A stretch of 60,000 bases of DNA from Neocallimastix lanati (nom. inval.) (taxonomy: Eukaryota; Neocallimastigomycota; Neocallimastigomycetes; Neocallimastigales; Neocallimastigaceae): NCBI GenBank assembly GCA_016946835.1, contig JACVTC010000010.1, forward strand, positions 1,612,501 through 1,672,500, written 5' to 3'. The translations under genes and the position numbers were made by a program. The notes beneath the pieces were generated by a model. That model had not been told where the DNA came from. It worked only from the letters and a program-made list of their open reading frames with translations, and searched no databases. Each line of letters begins with the position of its first letter. The first letter of the stretch is position 1. This document shows positions 38,099 through 53,795 of the stretch, piece after piece.

Positions 38099-39456
38099 GA
38101 ACTAGTTTCGTCGGAGTTTTCTTCATTACTATTGCCATTACAATAGTTATTAAAATCGGGATTATGAAATTGAGAATTATAGTAATTAAGGTTTCCATTA
38201 AAATTTTGATTGTTAAGTGGCTGATTATAGAAATTATAATTATTAAGAGGCTGATTATTAAAATTTTGATTATTACTATAATTTGGATTATTATTATAAC
38301 TTTGGTTATAGAATGGCTGATTATTATTAAAATTTTGGTTATTAAAATTTTGATTATTAAAATTTTGATTATTAAAATTTTGATTATTAAAATTTTGATT
38401 ATTTAAATAAGTAAAGCCATTAAATTTATTATGTTTATTACTGTTCTTGTGACCATTATTTCTATTATTATTTCCGTTCCAATTTGGATTATTTAAATTA
38501 AAATTATTATTATTACTATTATTAGAATTATTAAAATTATTACTAGGAAAGTTATTAAAATTGTTTAAATTAGGATTGAAATTATTAAAATCGTTATTCA
38601 TCCTAGAATCCATATATTTAAAGTATTGGAATTTAGCATAACCTGAACAGTCGGAGATTGAATGTCCTTTCTCATGACAAAATTTGCAAAAAGAAACTTT
38701 GTGTTTATTATTAAAATTAGGATTATTATGATTATTATTATTATTATTATTATTATTATAACCACTTAGATTATTATAATTAGAGGATCTATTATAATTG
38801 GAATTTTTATTATTATTCTGAGTTTTCAATTTTAATTCATTCTCCATTTTGTCATAAAATTCTACAGCTTCCATTGCTTCTGATAGCGTAATTTTCTTAT
38901 TTTTAATTTCCGATTTTACACTACGCCACACAGCAGGTTTACTAATTATTGCATCTAAATAGTCATAAGAAGTAATTCTTAATTTGTATTCATCATTTAA
39001 ATCATTATATAATTTCAGGTACTTCTGATTGAATTCTTTTACATCTTCTTGTTTATTAATCTTCATAGATTTTATTTCGTTAATAATATCATCAGGATCT
39101 TTTTCTAATTTGTACGTTTTTAGCAATGCATCTCTCATTTGCTCAAGAGTAGGATAAACTAAGCGTCAGCTAGCATCCTTAGTTACTAATGCTTGGATAC
39201 TTTTGGAACCTTGACCTTGAACTTTCATACGACACCAATCGTAAATATCGGTAGAATTAGTTATTTTTTGCATTCTAATCCATGTTACGAATTGGTCGTA
39301 CCAACGCTCTACATCATGTTCCTTGTCTGTAACATTAATTATGGCTTGCAAGGACATGAAGCGTTGTTGTAAGAGCATAGCCTCATTGAAATCGGACATT
39401 TTTTTGATTTTACGTATTTCAATAAGTTTTTCCAAAATTTCTTCAATGGAAATCAA
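38089..39456 (-). CDS. Gag (capsid and nucleocapsid) with one in-frame TGA
   Basis: Two same-frame ORFs, 39456-39166 (96 residues) and 39138-38089 (349 residues), are separated only by the TGA at 39168-39166 and nine sense codons. The context is AGC TGA CGC. Read through, Gag would be about 455 residues. The N-terminal half resembles a retrotransposon capsid (YDQFVTWIRMQ, the LEKDPDD region, VKEFNQKYLKLYNDL). A zinc knuckle, CKFCHEKGHSISDC, has Cys150, Cys153, His158 and Cys163 in the second ORF. The C-terminus is Asn-rich with a five-residue NNQNF repeat. It ends at TAG directly after the frameshift heptamer. Gag forms the cytoplasmic particle that packages element RNA. The TGA may be a disabling mutation or a read-through site; the sequence alone does not decide. 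Confidence 0.85.
38240..38402 (-). repeat. In-frame 15-base tandem repeat in gag
   Basis: Five consecutive 15-base units encode NNQNF at 38329-38402, with degenerate units on both sides. The antisense ORF here is a by-product of the repeat. Confidence 0.8.
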
Positions 39457-39535
39457 TTTAATATTTATTAAAGTTTAAAAAATTTTTTTTTTTTTTTAAT
39501 AATAATAATAATTCACTATAATTTAATATAGACTA

Positions 39536-39583
39536 TTTATAGTCAGGAAGCCTCGGGTTCGATCCCCGATATCTCCACCAAAA
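39536..39583 (-). other. Primer-binding site: extended tRNA 3'-end complement
   Basis: On the plus strand, three bases before the LTR edge, lies a tRNA 3' end. It has a T arm TCGGG-TTCGATC-CCCGA, the 3' acceptor strand TATCTCC, discriminator A and CCA (39578-39580). In element orientation this gives TGGTGGAGATATCGGGGATC, a classic primer-binding site. The complement covers the whole acceptor strand and T arm (28 bases), more than the usual 10-18. Upstream, GACTA-TTTA-TAGTC forms a short hairpin where the anticodon arm would be. No D arm or 5' acceptor strand is visible, so it is not a tRNA gene. Confidence 0.85.
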
Positions 39584-40277
39584 TGATAAAGTACGCCTTT
39601 GGTTCAAGTTCTCTTGTTGGGAGAAGTTTTATAAAATTGTTATTTAATTATAAAATTTATTTATTTATTTAAAAATAATTATAAAATTAATTAATACATG
39701 TATTCAATATTTATCTTGAAAATATAAAATAATTATAATATAAATTTGGCATAAAATTGTGCTGCAAAGAATAATTATAAAGAATTATTCTTGTTTTTAT
39801 ATTTGAAATTCATAATAAACTATTTAATTAATTAATTCTCTTAGAGTAACTATTAAGTATTTAAAGTATTTAATATAAAAGTATAAAATAAAATATAAAA
39901 TATTCATAAAATATTAATAAAAATATAAATTTATTATAATTAATAAAATATTAATATAAAATAATAATTATTAAAATAATTAAAAATATAATAAAATAAA
40001 ATATTAAATATAAAAATAATAAAAATAATAAAAAGAAATTTATAAATTATTTCAATTTTAACATAACATAAAATTTATGTAATAAATTTTATGTTTACAT
40101 TAATTTTTATGTTCTTTCATAATTTTATGTCTTTACATAATTTTAATTTTCTCACGTTATTTTCGATCACGTTTTATTTATGTCACGAATTTGCAAATGA
40201 TTTATTAATTTATTTTTATGTAATTATTAATAAAATAATTTATTAATAATTAAAGTTTTTATTTACGTTTTATATCA
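39584..40277 (-). repeat. 5' LTR of the Ty3/gypsy element
   Basis: 694 bases, by eye identical to 33384-34077. It should hold the element promoter and polyadenylation signal; neither can be picked out confidently in the A+T-rich sequence. Confidence 0.93.
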
Positions 40278-40281
40278 CATG

Positions 40282-42810
<2,529 letters not shown>

Positions 42811-44212
42811 ATGAAATTAGTTAGTGCTTTATCGATTATAGGTTTAACTGCTGCCCTTACTAGCGCTGGTTTCGTTAGTGTTGAAGATGATGGAAATTTT
42901 TATGAAAATGATAAACGTTATATCGTCTGGGGAGCTAACTATTGGGAAGCTATGAATCTTGGTTAGAATATTAAAAAATTAGCTTGTTTTATATATATTA
43001 ATAAAATTTGTAAAATATTTTAATAATTAATACTATATATATATATATATATATATAATTGTAGGTGCTCAAAAAACTGGTAATCGTACTCGTCTTATTC
43101 ATGATCTTGATAAAATGAAGACTATGAATATTAACAATCTTCGTATTATTGCTGCTTCTGAAGGTCCAGCTGATTCTCAAAAGCCAGTAAATGTTCTTAT
43201 GCCTGAACCTGGTGTATATAATGAAGATATGTTTAAGGGTCTTGACTATGCTCTTTATCAAATGAAAAAACGTGGAATGAAAGCGGTTATGGTATTAAAT
43301 AATTTCTGGCAATGGAGTGGTGGTTTTTCTCAATATGTTTCATGGGTTAAGAATACTACTATTCCATTACCTCCAGGTTATCCAGAAAATGATCCTCGTG
43401 CTCAAAGTTCATGGGATGAATTCATTAACCATTCTGCTGAATTTTATACATGCAAAAAATGCATTTCAATGTGGAAGAAACATATTAAAACAGTTATTAA
43501 TCGTAAGAACGTTTACACAGGAAAACGTTATAAAGATGATGATACCATTTTTTCATGGGAATTTGCCAATGAACCAAGACAAAATAATGATGGATCAATG
43601 CCTATGACTGATGAATTCATAGAAGATATTTCAGGATATATAAAATCACTTGATAAAAACCATATGGTCACTCTTGGATCTGAAGCACATCCATCATTCG
43701 GAAAAGAAGTTTTCATACGTGAAAATAATCATAAAAATCTTGATTATGCTACTACTCACATTTGGGTTCAAAACTGGGGTGAATATGATCCAAAGAATGG
43801 TACAGAAGCTAATTTACAACATGCTATTGATTACTGTATAAATCATTTAAGAGAAACCGCTGGATGGGCCCTCAAAATTGATAAACCAATTATTTTTGAA
43901 GAATATGGTATGGCTCGTGATGGATGGGATGGTCAAGATGAATATGATCCAGAAACTCCAGCTACTAACCGACTTAAATATTACAAGGCCATTTTAAATG
44001 AAGTCTATAAATTAACCGATAAACAGATCTTCCAAGGCCAAAACTTTTGGGCTTATTCAGGAGAAGGACGTCCAGCATCAGGTGATGCTCGTGATTTATA
44101 TCTTGGAGATCCAGCTCATGAACATCCAGGATGGTATGGTATTTATGATAAAGATACTGATATGGTCAATTATCTTAAAAAAATGGGAAAGAAGTTCCTT
44201 AAACTTGAATAA
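42811..44212 (+). CDS. Secreted endo-beta-1,4-mannanase, GH5 subfamily 7 (left copy)
   Basis: Two exons, 42811-42961 and 43065-44212, separated by a 103-base GT-AG intron (donor GTTAGA, acceptor TTGTAG, TA-rich interior). The product is 432 residues. Residues 1-19 (MKLVSALSIIGLTAALTSA) look like a signal peptide. The catalytic domain fills the rest, with no dockerin or carbohydrate-binding module. GH5_7 marks: IVWGANYW near the N-terminus, VMVLNNFWQWSGG and QYVSW, acid/base Glu220 in SWEFANEPRQ, nucleophile Glu330 in IFEEYG, and QGQNFWAYSGEGRP near the C-terminus. The family cleaves beta-1,4-mannan and galactomannan outside the cell. The lack of a dockerin suggests a free enzyme rather than a cellulosome member. 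Codons are A/T-ending, unlike the GH43 gene. The start was chosen because it gives the signal peptide and the exon join preserves GAQKTGNRT. Confidence 0.93.
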
Positions 44213-45225
44213 ATAAAAAGTAAAGTTTACAATGAAAAATAAAAAATTAATATAAAAATAAAAAATTAATATAAAAATAAAAAATTAAAATTAAAATAGT
44301 AATAAAAAATTAATATAAAAATAAAAAATTAATATAAAAATAAAAAATTAATATAAATATAAAAATAAAATATAATAAAAAAAAATAAAATAAAAATAAA
44401 ATAATAAAAAATTTAAAATAAAAATAAAATAATAATGTTAATAATAATTAATAATAAAAAGCAAAAATAGAAATAGTTTAATAAGAGATGTTTATTAGTA
44501 ATTCATTTGTATATTAATAAATATTATTTAATAAAATTATAATATAAATATTAAAATTAAAAAAAATTAACAAAAAGTGTTAGAGAAGTTTAAATTATTT
44601 GTATTTATAATATTTCTTTTTGTTAATATTAAATTTAAAAACAGAAATGATATTTATATTTTTATTATGTGTGTATTTATTTAATTTATTACTTTTACAT
44701 TAAGGAAGACTTATTCATTTAAGAATTAGTCATAAAATGTTATTTAGAATTACTTATCTATGATAGTCTAAAATTATTAGTAACATTTAGCATTACATTT
44801 CATGTTGTTATAAAAAAAAATATTAAAATTACAAATGCAATTTTTTCATATAAATGAAATTTAATAAAAGATATATTCAAAAAATAAACCATTGAATATA
44901 TTTATTTTACATTCAATAAAAAAACAATAGTAATATTGGAAAAACGTAAATAAATAAATAATAAATATATAAGATTTTATAAATATATATATATATATAT
45001 ATATATAAATTAATTCATTAAAGAATAAAATTATAATATTTAAAATACATATATATTATTTATTATATATATATATTTATTTTATTAATCCATTTATTAA
45101 ATATTTAAATATTTTAAATATATGTTGTTAATATTAATTTGATATAATAAAAGTCAAAACAGTATGAATGTATCAATTATATTAGTTGTTTCATTTTATA
45201 TTATTTTGTTTCACAAAGTTAATAA

Positions 45226-45257
<32 letters not shown>

Positions 45258-46281
45258 TTATAAATATTATTATGATGTTTTTAGTAAATAACTTATAATA
45301 AAGAGATTAATTAATATTAAGAAATGGTAAAAATATGCTAACCAAATTAGAAGCACAAACGATGATAATTAATACTGACAAGTAATAATAAAAATAATAC
45401 TCCATAATTCAAAAAATTATATCACTAATAAAAATAAAAAATTTAATAATACAAATAAAAGAAATAATAAATATAATTTTTTTTATATTGTTTTATGTTA
45501 CAATATAAGTAAAAAAAAAGTTAATAATATTAAAAAGAATATATATATACTTTTAAATAATAATATTGAATATATATATATATATTTAATTGTGAAATAA
45601 TGTTAGGATTTTAAATTAAATTATTTATATATAATAATATTGAAATTTTTATTTTTGTCAATAATATAATAATTATTTGTAAAATGATTATTGTTTAATT
45701 TTATTATTAGTCAATATTGTTAAAAGAAAAAAATAGTAATGATTCATTTTTTTAAAAAATTAATTTAAAAAATAATAATATTCAAAAAAAAAAAAAAAAA
45801 AAAAAAAATATAAAATTAAAAAAAAAAAAAAGTCAATATCTTTTTTATAATTCTATATATAAATAGATAGAAAAATTAATTTATCATAAGATTATAATAA
45901 TAAATTTATTTTGATTATTATAAATAAAGTTACATATTAGAAAAAGTTTAATGAATATAGAAATTATAAAAAACTTAAAACATAATTTAAACAATAAACC
46001 TAATATCTATTTTAAAATATTTATTAAGGTTACATATATAACATTAATTATTCCTAATTTCCATTAAAACTTTTAAAGAATAATTTAACAATAAAAAGCT
46101 TATTTTAAAAATTATATTTATTTATTTATTTATTTATTAATTAATTAATTAATTAATTAATTATAAATTAATTATTTAATTATTTAATTATTATTTATTT
46201 ATATTTGATTGTTCGTTTTAATTTTTTTTTTTTTTTTTTTTTTAAAAAAAAGTATTGGAATAAGAAATACTTATTATTAAA
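44213..46281. other. 3' flank of the left mannanase and spacer between units
   Basis: To about 45890 it is homologous to 50112-51330. The AAAATTAATATAA-type repeat after the stop codon has different copy number in the two units. About 150 bases present at 50655-50800 are missing near 44812. The segment 45891-46281 is unique A+T-rich spacer with TTAA repeats near 46136-46165. No gene was seen. Confidence 0.65.
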
Positions 46282-46368
46282 TTACATTTTTGTTATATAT
46301 TAAAGTTTTCAATTTTTTAATTGGTTTTAATTATTAAATATTTTTATTACAAAATTATTATTATCATG

Positions 46369-48709
46369 GAATACATAATATTTTATTTATTAACTATAAA
46401 TTAATATTGTTATTGTGACATAAATGCTACGTCACAAAATGTATATTTCAATCATAAATTATAATTATAAATACGGAATATACAATACTATTATTAATTA
46501 TTATTTAACATAATTGAAACAAAAACTTTTTTTTTAATAAAATTATGACACATAAAAAAATAATAAATTAAAATAAATATATTAAAGTTATATAGATTTT
46601 AAGTATAAAATTATTAAATAGTTAAATAGTAAAAAAATTATATTAATAAAATTATAAAAATAACTTGAAAATGTAATTGTTTAGAAATGTTAAATACTTT
46701 AGTAAAAATTATTGTTTATAAAGATTACTTTAATTTAGATAACTAATATAAATAGGAATATAAAATATTTATTTAACAAAATGTTACTAATTGTCCAGTA
46801 AAATTAGATAATAATAAAAAGAATGTTTAAAGGTTACTAATTAGCCTGTAAAATTAGATAAGTATAGTAGAGGTTTACTAATTACCTTAAGAATTAGTAT
46901 TATAAGTTTTAATAATAAATAATTAATAACGTAAAAGGTTATAAAATAAATTTATTTCTATTGAATGAATTTAATTATTTTCTTATAAATAATTTTATTT
47001 AGTATATTAGATAAAGATGGGAAACATGATATATACCATCTTTTATCATTTAGTTTAATAAAATTATGACACATAAAAAAGTAATAATAAATTGATATTA
47101 TTTTATCAAATTTTGTTTAAGTCAAATATATATTTTTCAAAGTATATTATTATTATTTTTAAATTTTATAAATATTTCATATATATATATTTTTATTAGA
47201 TTCATATTAAAAAAGTCTATTTATTAAAAAATATTTTTACATTATAAAAATTAAATAAAAAAATATAAGAAATAATAAAAAATTGTAAATAAAATTAATG
47301 AAATTAAAAAAATTAAAAAAATTATAAATATTATGATATAAAATGAAATATTCAAATCTTAATTAATATAAAATAGTTTTCATTCGTTCATTCTCTGATT
47401 TTGTTGGGTAGAGTTCGAGATAAGTCGAACTCTACGCAGTCGCAAGCTTTATGCTCGAGTCTCACTCGTCTCCGTTCACTTCAATACATTTAATCGTTCA
47501 TTCGCTTTCTTATGGTTTTTGATTATTATTATTATTATTCAAACATAAATTAATATCATAAATCAAATTTAAATCTAATGATTTTATAATATTTTTAATA
47601 TATGGCTTGATTTCTAAATATTAATTATATTTAAAATTAATAAATATAAAAAATTAATAAATAAATTTTATAGCATAAATTAATGTTTTAATTATAATTC
47701 TTATTATTTTATATTTATATTTATATAGCTATTAAATACTTCCTTAAATAATAATTATTAATATTTATATTTATTTAATATTTATTTTACATAAAAACAA
47801 CTAATTAAATAAATAAATTTCATAAATAAATTCCAACAATAGTACTTCGAGCTTTTGAGTTAAATATCAATTAATTTTTTATTATTTTATATATTTTTTA
47901 TATAATTTTTATTATGTAAAAATGACAAAATATTTTTTAATATAAACTAATGTTATAAATAAAGTATACATTATATGATATACATATTGTAGTGGCATAA
48001 AATATTAATTAATTAAATTTTTAATTAAAATAATAAGTAAAATTTAGGACTACATTCAAATTATAAAAATCATTGAACAATGAAAATTTATTAATATAAA
48101 TTAAATATTATATCAAATATTTTCCATTATTATAATAAATAAAGTTCTAAATGTTAGAATTTTAAAAAAAATTATAAAATTTTTAATATAATTATCATTA
48201 AAAATGTTCCTATATTCCGTAAAATAACAATGCAATTTTACATTTTAATATAAACTTTAATGTAATTTAGTAATAATTATATACTTTTTTTGGATTAATT
48301 ATTGTCCGTCTATTTTTTAATATTGTTAGATAAAAAATAGTATAATATTTATATAATATGATATAAAGTTATATAATAAAAGCATAAATATATATAGAAC
48401 ATTTATTTTTTTAGTTGAGAAAAATTATTATTTAAAATACTCCTATATTCCTTAAAATAACAATACAATTTACATTTTTATATAAACTTTAATTTAAAAA
48501 TATTATAATATAAAATTATATAATAAAAACATAAACGTATATAGAATATTTATTTTTTTATTTGAGAAAAGTATAAAAAGATTAAAAAATTCTTTAAAAT
48601 GAACAAATTAAATTTAAATATCTATTAATAAAAAGCCAATCAAAATAATCATTAAATAATAAACAAAAAAAAAAAAAAATAATAAAAATAAAAAATAAAA
48701 AAAGTAAAA
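46369..48709. other. 5' flank of the right mannanase gene
   Basis: Non-coding, homologous to the left unit's 5' flank. It should contain the promoter; no specific motif stands out. Confidence 0.65.
47381..47530. mobile_element. Insertion of about 140 bases unique to the right unit
   Basis: The left unit reads straight through (ATAGTTTTTATTATTCAAAC near 41211), but the right unit carries an extra block of mixed composition. It is bracketed by TCGTTCATTC at 47384-47393 and 47494-47503. Inside is a perfect 11-bp hairpin: GTAGAGTTCGA (47408-47418), a 6-base loop, TCGAACTCTAC (47425-47435). It has no ORF and no recognised family. It could be a small non-autonomous element, or a capture from elsewhere at a repair event. 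Confidence 0.6.
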
Positions 48710-50111
48710 ATGAAATTAGTTAGTGCTTTATCGATTATAGGTTTAACTGCTGCCCTTACTAGCGCTGGTTTCGTTAGTGTTGAAGATGATGGAAATTTTT
48801 ATGAAAATGATAAACGTTATATCGTCTGGGGAGCTAACTATTGGGAAGCTATGAATCTTGGTTAGAATATTAAAAAATTAGCTTGTTTTATATATATTAA
48901 TAAAATTTGTAAAATATTTTAATAATTAATACTATATATATATATATATATATATAATTGTAGGTGCTCAAAAAACTGGTAATCGTACTCGTCTTATTCA
49001 TGATCTTGATAAAATGAAGACTATGAATATTAACAATCTTCGTATTATTGCTGCTTCTGAAGGTCCAGCTGATTCTCAAAAGCCAGTAAATGTTCTTATG
49101 CCTGAACCTGGTGTATATAATGAAGATATGTTTAAGGGTCTTGACTATGCTCTTTATCAAATGAAAAAACGTGGAATGAAAGCGGTTATGGTATTAAATA
49201 ATTTCTGGCAATGGAGTGGTGGTTTTTCTCAATATGTTTCATGGGTTAAGAATACTACTATTCCATTACCTCCAGGTTATCCAGAAAATGATCCTCGTGC
49301 TCAAAGTTCATGGGATGAATTCATTAACCATTCTGCTGAATTTTATACATGCAAAAAATGCATTTCAATGTGGAAGAAACATATTAAAACAGTTATTAAT
49401 CGTAAGAACGTTTACACAGGAAAACGTTATAAAGATGATGATACCATTTTTTCATGGGAATTTGCCAATGAACCAAGACAAAATAATGATGGATCAATGC
49501 CTATGACTGATGAATTCATAGAAGATATTTCAGGATATATAAAATCACTTGATAAAAACCATATGGTCACTCTTGGATCTGAAGCACATCCATCATTCGG
49601 AAAAGAAGTTTTCATACGTGAAAATAATCATAAAAATCTTGATTATGCTACTACTCACATTTGGGTTCAAAACTGGGGTGAATATGATCCAAAGAATGGT
49701 ACAGAAGCTAATTTACAACATGCTATTGATTACTGTATAAATCATTTAAGAGAAACCGCTGGATGGGCCCTCAAAATTGATAAACCAATTATTTTTGAAG
49801 AATATGGTATGGCTCGTGATGGATGGGATGGTCAAGATGAATATGATCCAGAAACTCCAGCTACTAACCGACTTAAATATTACAAGGCCATTTTAAATGA
49901 AGTCTATAAATTAACCGATAAACAGATCTTCCAAGGCCAAAACTTTTGGGCTTATTCAGGAGAAGGACGTCCAGCATCAGGTGATGCTCGTGATTTATAT
50001 CTTGGAGATCCAGCTCATGAACATCCAGGATGGTATGGTATTTATGATAAAGATACTGATATGGTCAATTATCTTAAAAAAATGGGAAAGAAGTTCCTTA
50101 AACTTGAATAA
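48710..50111 (+). CDS. Secreted endo-beta-1,4-mannanase, GH5 subfamily 7 (right copy)
   Basis: Exons 48710-48860 and 48964-50111 with a 103-base intron, 5899 bases to the right of the left copy. The 432-residue product is identical to the left copy. The intron also appears identical, including the TA run. The signal peptide and both catalytic Glu residues (220 and 330) are present. Flanks just outside the gene differ by indels, so the gene body is better conserved than its surroundings. This fits either a very young duplication with fast-changing simple repeats or later gene conversion. Two copies may raise enzyme dosage. Confidence 0.93.
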
Positions 50112-51447
50112 ATAAAAAGTAAAGTTTACAATGAAAAATAAAAAATTAATATAAAAATAAAAAATTAAAATTAAAATAAAAAAAAAAATTAATATAAAAA
50201 TAAAAAGTTAATATAAAAATAAAAAATTTATATAATAAAAAATTTAAAATAAAAATAAAATAAAATAATAATGTTAATAATAATTAATAATAAAAAGCAA
50301 AAATAGAAATAGTTTAATAAAAGATGTTTATTAGTAATTCATTTGTATATTAATAAATATTATTTAATAAAATTATAATACAAATATTAAAATTAAAAAA
50401 AATTAACAAAAAGTGTTAGAGAAGTTTAAATTATTTGTATTTATAATATTTCTTTTTGTTAATATTAAATTTAAAAACAGAAATGATATTTATATTTTTA
50501 TTATGTTTGTATTTATTTAATTTATTACTTTTACATTAAGGAAGACTTATTCATTTAAGAATTAGTCATAAAATGTTATTTAGAATTACTTATCTATGAT
50601 AGTCTAAAATTATTAGTAACATTTAGCATTACATTTCATGTTGTTATCAAATAAAAATATTTTACACTTAATAATAACGGCTTAGTGCAATGTAAAATAT
50701 AATTACATACATAACTGAGATAATTAATAATTTTAATAGTTTTTTTTTTTTTTTTTTTTTTTTGTATAATTTAATATATTTCTATTAAAATTAATGAATT
50801 ACAAATGCAATTTTTTCATATAAATGAATTTCAATAAAAGATATATTCAAAAAATAAAGCAATAAGAATATATTTATTTTATATTCAATTAAAAACAATA
50901 ATAATATTGGAAAAACATAAATAAATAATAAATATTTAAGATTTTATAAATATATATATATATATAAATTAATTCATTAAAGAATAAAATTATAATATTT
51001 AAAATACATATATATTTATTTATTATATCTATTTATTTATTTTATTAATCCATTTATTAAATATTTAAATATTTTAAATATATGTTGTTAATATTAATTT
51101 GATGTAATAATAGAAAACTAAATGTATATATATATATATTAATTAAAATATTATATATATTCAATATATAATATATATGTAATATTCAGTATATAAAATA
51201 TTAGTTTAAAAAATAATAATATTCAAAAAAAAAAAAAAACAATTATAAAATTAAAAAAAAAAAAGTCAATATCTGCTTTATAATTCTATTTATAAATAGA
51301 TAGAAAAATTAATTTTCATTTTTAACGATTATATAATGACAAAAGTTTTTTCGATTATAGCATTTACAATTAATATTAATTAAGTATCATATTTGAATTA
51401 AATAAAAAACAACTATTTAATATCATATCATTATTAAAAATTATAAA
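50112..51447. other. 3' flank of the right mannanase
   Basis: Non-coding A+T-rich DNA. It contains the fuller version (about 50480-50705) of the repeat seen diverged at 29191-29470. The part after about 51330 is no longer homologous to the left unit. Confidence 0.6.
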
Positions 51448-53370
<1,923 letters not shown>

Positions 53371-53648
53371 TTGTAAAAATTGTCTTGAAGTTCGTCGCTA
53401 ATAGATTCTCTAAATATAGAATTAATAAAGGATTTATTAGACCGAAACAATTTGGATTTCGTAACCAAGAAGAGTATATATATGGCTTTACACTTTATTA
53501 CGAATTATATGTAAGAGACGTAAATTTGCAAATAAAGATTTCGTACCTTGGTTTTTTTGACTTTAAAAAAAAACGTAGTACTCAGTTTCTTATATATAAT
53601 GTATTAATGAATGTTCATCACTTAGGTATCAGAGGTAAGTTTCAATAA
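53371..53648 (+). pseudogene. Non-LTR (LINE) reverse transcriptase relic, N-terminal part
   Basis: An open frame of about 90 codons reads LKFVANRFSKY, then GFIRPKQFGFRNQEE, ISYLGFFDFKKKRS, and LMNVHHLGIRGKF. These line up with LINE RT blocks: K-x-x-A-N-R, xxxQ-x-GFR, the FxDFKKAFD block and L...GI.GK. At the catalytic block the conserved AFD following FDFKK is KRS here, so the motif is ruined. The frame stops right after, and no downstream YxDD region is found in this orientation. It is a dead 5'-truncated and 3'-truncated fragment. Confidence 0.75.
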
Positions 53649-53795
53649 CCAGAAATTTTGGATATAAAACAAAAGTAAGTTTTAATGACTAGAAATTTCG
53701 GATATAAATCAAACAAAAAAAAGTATAAACATCTATCTAAAGCTAAAAAAAAATTAATAATATAAAAAAAAAAATAAAGGTGGAACAAAAAAAGA

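Larger units (their letters stand above)
33384..40277 (-). mobile_element. Ty3/gypsy LTR retrotransposon, RT/RNase H-less, full-length with both LTRs
   Basis: LTRs of 694 bases bound the element at 33384-34077 and 39584-40277; by eye they are identical. The insertion is flanked by a 4-base target duplication, CATG (33380-33383 and 40278-40281). The paralogous DNA at 46365-46368 has a single CATG, the empty site. Order on the minus strand: LTR, primer-binding site, gag (one in-frame TGA), -1 frameshift signal, protease ORF, spacer interrupted by a SINE-like insertion, integrase, purine tract, LTR. No reverse transcriptase or RNase H motif (no (Y/F)xDD, no RNase H block) lies between protease and integrase. 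Identical LTRs imply a recent insertion, so the missing enzyme was presumably supplied by a relative. Coding parts are Asn-rich and A+T-biased like the host. Confidence 0.93.
46282..51330 (+). repeat. Tandem duplication, right unit (no retrotransposon)
   Basis: Head-to-tail copy of the left unit. It preserves the empty retrotransposon target (TTATCATGGAATAC, 46361-46374) and carries the second mannanase. It has its own insertion at 47381-47530 and a shifted segment of about 115 bases near 46452-46567. Confidence 0.88.

Noticed and set aside
39536-39580. tRNA gene at the LTR edge
   Set aside because: Only the 3' half is present, and its position three bases from the LTR makes it the primer-binding site.
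43528-43716. Antisense and out-of-frame ORFs over the mannanases (also at 49427-49615, 43317-43607 and 42998-43261)
   Set aside because: These are shadow frames of the GH5 gene; they are repeated identically in both copies only because the DNA is identical.
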